DNA from: Blepharisma japonicum | Taxonomy: Eukaryota; Ciliophora; Heterotrichea; Heterotrichida; Blepharismidae | DNA: 64,000 nt | Reading direction: 5' to 3' | Assembly: GCA_949751835.1 (NCBI GenBank) | Contig: CATKHK010000041.1 | Coordinates: 310,001-374,000, forward strand | Part shown: piece after piece, positions 60,001 to 64,000 of the stretch | Position numbering within the stretch: position 1 is the first letter of the stretch | How the letters are laid out: each line of letters opens with the position of its first letter | The notes under the pieces: model-generated | Databases searched by the model: none | Told to the model about the DNA's origin: nothing | Seen by the model: the letters and a program-made list of their open reading frames with translations, nothing else | Made by a program: the position numbers and the translations under genes

Positions 60001-62893
60001 AGATAATTGCAAGCGGTAAATAAACAATTAAAATAGAAATCGAGAGTATTCCCATATATAAATGAGTATCTTTTCAGCAAAAAACTGAGCAATCTCATCT
60101 GACAAAGCTATCTGAAAGTTTATTTCCAATGGCTTGATCACATTGAACCACGCTTATTAAAAATGATACAATTGGTAGAAAGCAAATATTCCCGAGCAGC
60201 AAAATAAGCATTCCAGAAAATTCTCCCAAAAAATAAAAAATAAAGAATGAATGTTTTGAATCAACCCCTAAAAGAATATTTAAGCCTATATAAATTCATG
60301 CCCCTCCAGCACCTAAAGTAAAATATGAGAAATACCAAAATTTATTTCTTTCTATCATTCATTTTAAGTTTAAAGCAACATATCCAGCAAGCATGCTAGA
60401 GTATTCATCATATTCCTTTATATCAGGACTCATAGCTAAAAATTGTAAAAAATTGATAAAAATGATCAAGAGTTCAAGATAGTCTTCAAATTTAGCTGGA
60501 ACTTTTGCAGTTAATTTTCTAATACAAATATGTTTTCAATTTTTCAATGAGAAATAAGTTGCCAAACCTGCGACAATCAACACACAAAAACAAAAGCTAT
60601 AAAAAATAGCTGCACCTTTAATCGAGTACACAATTAATTTTTTATCAAAGGGACATTCACCCTTCTCAATCACATCAGAGGGATAAGTAGAAGTCGTATT
60701 ATCATTTCATATTATTGTTTCATAAAAGGAAAAGAGTTGAGTAGTACCTCAATCGTATTGTCCGACTAGATGGTCGTCCAATGCGCTTTGATCTTCTTCT
60801 CACCTAAAATTAAATACTCCCATCAATCCTGTGCTTCTATCGTTAGATCCTGGAGCAATTGAAACAGTTCCCGAGCAGCCTGTAAATTTTTGCTTTCTAA
60901 GATTGGCGTTTAGTATCAAGGGATGTTCTATATTTTTGCCTTGAACAATAGTAAATTTGATACCATTTGCCAAAAGCATTGCAGAATCAAAAGAAAAGCA
61001 CCTGTAAACCAGCTCATCTCCTCGGGAGCCATGACTCTTTTGCAAACTATTTTTAACTTCTTTCCCATATTCTCCTACCCAATCAATTTGATCAATAATT
61101 ATGCAATTATAAAATAATTCATTCAGTTTATATATTTGGATCGGGTCCGTTTCTGTTAATGTGTAAAAAGTAACTTTAGCCCAGTGTAAAAGCACAAAAT
61201 TGTTTCTTCTAAAGCCAATATCATATAAATCTTCAATAAAATAAAAAATCCAAGGTGGTGCGATGAAAAGAATATAAATTCTAATGTTCGAATCGAGGGC
61301 TTTAAGTAATCATGGCTTATACTTATCAAAATCGCTGCGTCTATAATTTGCATTAATCATCCTTTCATCTCTAGGGTTTTCAATTTTTATATTTGACTTA
61401 TTTACTAAAGCTTCGAAATAGTTGTAGATTGCAACATTTGCAATTGAATTAATATAGTACACATTGACATGTTTTCAATTAAATACTGATAAAAGACTGA
61501 ATAGCACTCCTACATTGAATCGTTGATCCTTATAAACTCTCATGAATTCAGGAAATGCTGCTTCATCAGTTAGTTGTGCAACTGGGGCAAATTCTGATAT
61601 TTGAGGAACCGAAATATTGAATTTCCTGAGTGTAGTGATGTATCCTATGCAAGTAGTTGAAGCGTAGCTTGTTAAAAACCCGACTCCAATGCTATCTTTT
61701 AGCTGACTAAAACAGTTAAAGGCATATGTTGCATTGAAAACATCTGCTCCACAATCAGTATGAGTAGTCTGAAACTCAAATCCTTCTAAAAAGTGAGAGC
61801 TTGATATAAGTTCTAATGCATAATTTGCTCCTCACTTTATTCTATGTCCATAAGCGCTAATTGGGAAGCCTGGATTGGTGTCACCATCAGCAATAGAAAT
61901 AGGGATGCTTGTGATAGGGGAGTTGGGAAATAGTGTGGAATTTCCCGGAAAAATTATTTGGCTGCTTATTGTAATTTCGTTTTGGAAAATTTCTCCAACT
62001 TTAACTCTTTCATTATTTTGAATATTCACTAAAGAAAATCTTGGAAGTGGGTGATGCTGAAACGTTTTTTGTTCTAAAAGATCTCTCAATGCAATTCTAT
62101 CCTGGACTTCACTGAAATTTAAAATCAATTGAATGAAACTTATACAGCTCAAGGTTTCATAGCTTATAGAATCAAAAGAATCTTCTAAACCTTTTTCAAC
62201 AAATGCCAAAATACCATTTTCATCTGCGCCTCATAAACTTTTACTTCCCAAAATAATTCCACTACCTAAATTAAAAATATTTTTGTCTTTTAAGCTGTTT
62301 ATCAACAGTTTTGTAATTTCTCCGCTAGTCAACATAATAATATTCCTATTTCCAATTTTTTTAATTTCTTTTCCCACAAATAAGTCAGACAAATTTGGGT
62401 CTTTGATATCAGCACAAATGTAAATGCTGACTGTTTTATTAGAAAATTCCAGGGATATGTCTTTTTGCAAGTTATCAGAAATGACAATAAATTTATTTCA
62501 ATTTAAGAAATCAACTAGCACTGAAAGAGCATTTTGATGCGCTTTTGATGAATAATGGGTAAAAAACCTCCAATCATTGTATGAATTTTCAATATTTTCA
62601 AGACTGATAACTACTGACTGGGTTTGACCTGCGAAGTTATTGATGCACTCAGCCAAAGAAAAGCTTGAAGTCAAGTCAATAATGGCTTGTATGTCCTCGT
62701 ATTGATATAAAACATCAGAGCAAGAAGAAATCAAAACATTCTTCAAGTTTATTTGATCGGAAAAAGTTTGTAACAGCGAGGCTGATAAGTTAGCTGCAAG
62801 GTCTAAATCTGTCAAATCACTATAAAATAATCCTATAAGCAATTGGCACCAAGTAATAGGAAAGAAAAAGTTAAAAATTCAATAAAATTTCAT
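59423..62893 (-). CDS. Venus-flytrap-like multi-pass membrane receptor 1
   Basis: A single frame of 1156 residues from ATG 62893-62891 to TAA 59425-59423, with TGA as Trp and no in-frame TAA/TAG. The N-terminus MKFYWIFNFFFPITWC is a signal peptide. Residues about 17-330 and 365-710 look like two periplasmic-binding-protein type I folds. The second has a clear receptor-ligand-binding pattern (PISIADGDTNPGF..., KWGANYALELI, LLSVFNWKHVNVYY, then a second lobe with RIYILFIAPPW). From about residue 744 to 1085 there are roughly eight to nine hydrophobic helices, then a short cytosolic tail. Ligand-binding region plus many helices recalls class C receptors, but the helix part is not a GPCR type I recognise. 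Likely senses a small extracellular ligand; ligand unknown. Confidence 0.75.
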
Positions 62894-63427
62894 TTTTTAT
62901 CACGCTGGCTCAATGCAAAGATTTTCAACCATTAAGCTGATAAAAATAAATTTGGCAATTATTAGTTTGTCTTTGATATTAAGAACTTAAAACTTTTGCA
63001 TTATTTGATTTAATAAAAAAATTAATTATGAATTTTCACTAAAATATTATGTTCTGCCTTTTAAAGATTGCAATGCATAAAATCGACTATTTTAAAGTTA
63101 TTCTCTCTAAATCTAGTATTTTTTATATTCAAGATATCTATTTAACAATATCTATTGCTCAAATAAGAGCTAGCTTATTTTTCGTAATTTTAATAAAAGG
63201 CTACTGATATTCTTTCAAAGTACCAAAAATTAATTCCACATGGAATTTCATAATTTTCCACGTAAAAGCAATTTTGATTCATCATAACATATAAAAATAT
63301 ATTATATATCATATACTCCAATATTGAGTATTTTACTAATATCAATAGTTAATTTTATCTTTTTGAAATAAGCTTAGGACTATAAATTTATACAAATAGT
63401 GAATATAGAAAATATAAATGGTTTATT
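62894..63427. other. spacer between tandem receptor genes, 534 bp
   Basis: Holds the promoter side of receptor 1 (near 62894) and the 3' flank of receptor 2, which is a diverged copy of the flank of receptor 1. No gene is visible. Confidence 0.55.
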
Positions 63428-64000
63428 TTAAGTGTAATAAAATTCGATGTTTTCGGTGATAACTGGCAAATCCTCTTTACTTTCTGCATCTTTGTTAACA
63501 AAGCTGGCTTCACATAACATTTCTTGTCTTGATTGGTTGATTTCCTTGGCGCTAACTTTCCTCCCTAAAGAAAATCTAAATAATAAACTGATGTCGAATT
63601 GTTTTCCGGCAAAAATTAAGCTTGGATAATGTTTACAGTTCATGTATATTCCAAAAATGGCCATTGATATCCACCCAAGGAATTGGAGTGTATATCACAC
63701 AGCAACTAGTTTATTAGGGTGAATCCAATATAGAGACGAAAGAATAGTACTTCATATCAATGCATAGTACGAAATATTTGTCCATAAATTATACCTATGA
63801 TAATTATAAGGTTTTTTCTTTCGTAAAAGCAGTAAAAATGAGACGAAGGCTAGAATATAAATAAGCCCAAATAAAGATTGATTATAAGGTTTTAGGATTT
63901 TATTTAAAATGATAATAAAAACCTGAAGCATTGCTTTTGAAATCAAGTAAAAAGGAGCAACTCTTATATTTATATGATCATTTGAGTGGTTCCAATAAGG
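63042..64000. repeat. segmental duplication, copy 2 (receptor 3' end and flank)
   Basis: Diverged copy of 59093-60000 covering the receptor C-terminus and its downstream DNA, including the region of the palindrome. Conservation outside the coding part shows duplication of a genomic segment rather than of an mRNA. Confidence 0.8.
63428..64000 (-). CDS. Venus-flytrap-like receptor 2, C-terminal part (5' end outside window)
   Basis: Only the last 190 residues are visible, ending at TAA 63430-63428. The frame is open to the window edge with TGA as Trp. The visible part, PYWNHSNDHINIRVAPFYLI onward, aligns with receptor 1 throughout: the last four helices, the LRKKKPYNYHRYN loop, the SLGRKVSAKEIN segment and the identical ending VITENIEFYYT. 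It is a tandem paralog on the same strand, about 4.0 kb from receptor 1. The ligand-binding region should lie beyond 64000. The frame is intact and differences are mostly conservative, so it is probably functional. Confidence 0.8.

Noticed and set aside
61156-61353. Minus-strand 65-codon hydrophobic frame inside receptor 1.
   Set aside because: It is in a different frame from the continuous 1156-residue receptor and has no independent support.
1-64000. Bacterial or mitochondrial origin suggested by TGA=Trp.
   Set aside because: Spliceosomal 15-nt introns, PKG, WD40, HECT and POC5-like genes, and monocistronic spacing show a eukaryotic nuclear genome.
1-64000. Transposons, retroelements or virus-like elements.
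   Set aside because: No reverse transcriptase, integrase, transposase, capsid-like protein or terminal repeats were recognised on either strand.

Overview
The window looks like macronuclear DNA of a heterotrich ciliate, most likely Blepharisma or a close relative. It is AT-rich and densely packed with genes. Long reading frames are interrupted only by TGA, at positions where the protein context calls for tryptophan, so TGA reads as Trp. All 14 visible gene ends use TAA. Five introns can be read and each is exactly 15 nt (GTA...TTTAG). TGA=Trp together with 15-nt introns points to Blepharisma rather than Stentor (standard code) or Paramecium/Tetrahymena (UAR=Gln, longer introns). The species was not tested by any search.

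Region 1-4.3 kb holds small genes: the 3' end of a POC5-like centriolar gene, two unrecognised basic proteins, a miniature NUFIP-type protein and a PH-domain protein. Region 4.3-24.2 kb is a signalling and ubiquitin block: an EF-hand/WD40 protein of the WDR49/WDR64 kind, a giant 4051-residue HECT ubiquitin ligase with SPRY, CUB-like and UBA-like modules, a calmodulin-like protein, a cGMP-dependent protein kinase with four cyclic-nucleotide-binding domains, and a small multi-pass membrane protein.

Region 25.9-58.1 kb is dominated by two tandem paralogous giant genes (3784 and 6493 residues). Each encodes a signal peptide, alternating Cys-rich and LamG-like modules (9 and 17 LamG-like modules by my count), and a multi-pass membrane domain with two 15-nt introns at matching places. 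Their coding repeat has a period of 2067 bp (689 codons), kept exactly over four consecutive intervals in the second gene. The second gene has four more repeat pairs than the first, while the end modules match one to one.

Region 59.1-64 kb holds two tandem copies (one cut by the window end) of a membrane receptor with two Venus-flytrap-like ligand-binding regions followed by about eight to nine membrane helices. The duplication includes the 3' flank. The last helices of these receptors resemble those of the giant proteins, so the right-hand 38 kb may be a cluster of large cell-surface sensors.

The gene-free gaps at 37.2-38.6 kb and 58.1-59.4 kb contain degraded coding relics, including a Kelch-repeat relic and a leftover of the giant-protein tail. 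I saw no transposase, reverse transcriptase, virus-like element, tRNA, rRNA or CRISPR array.
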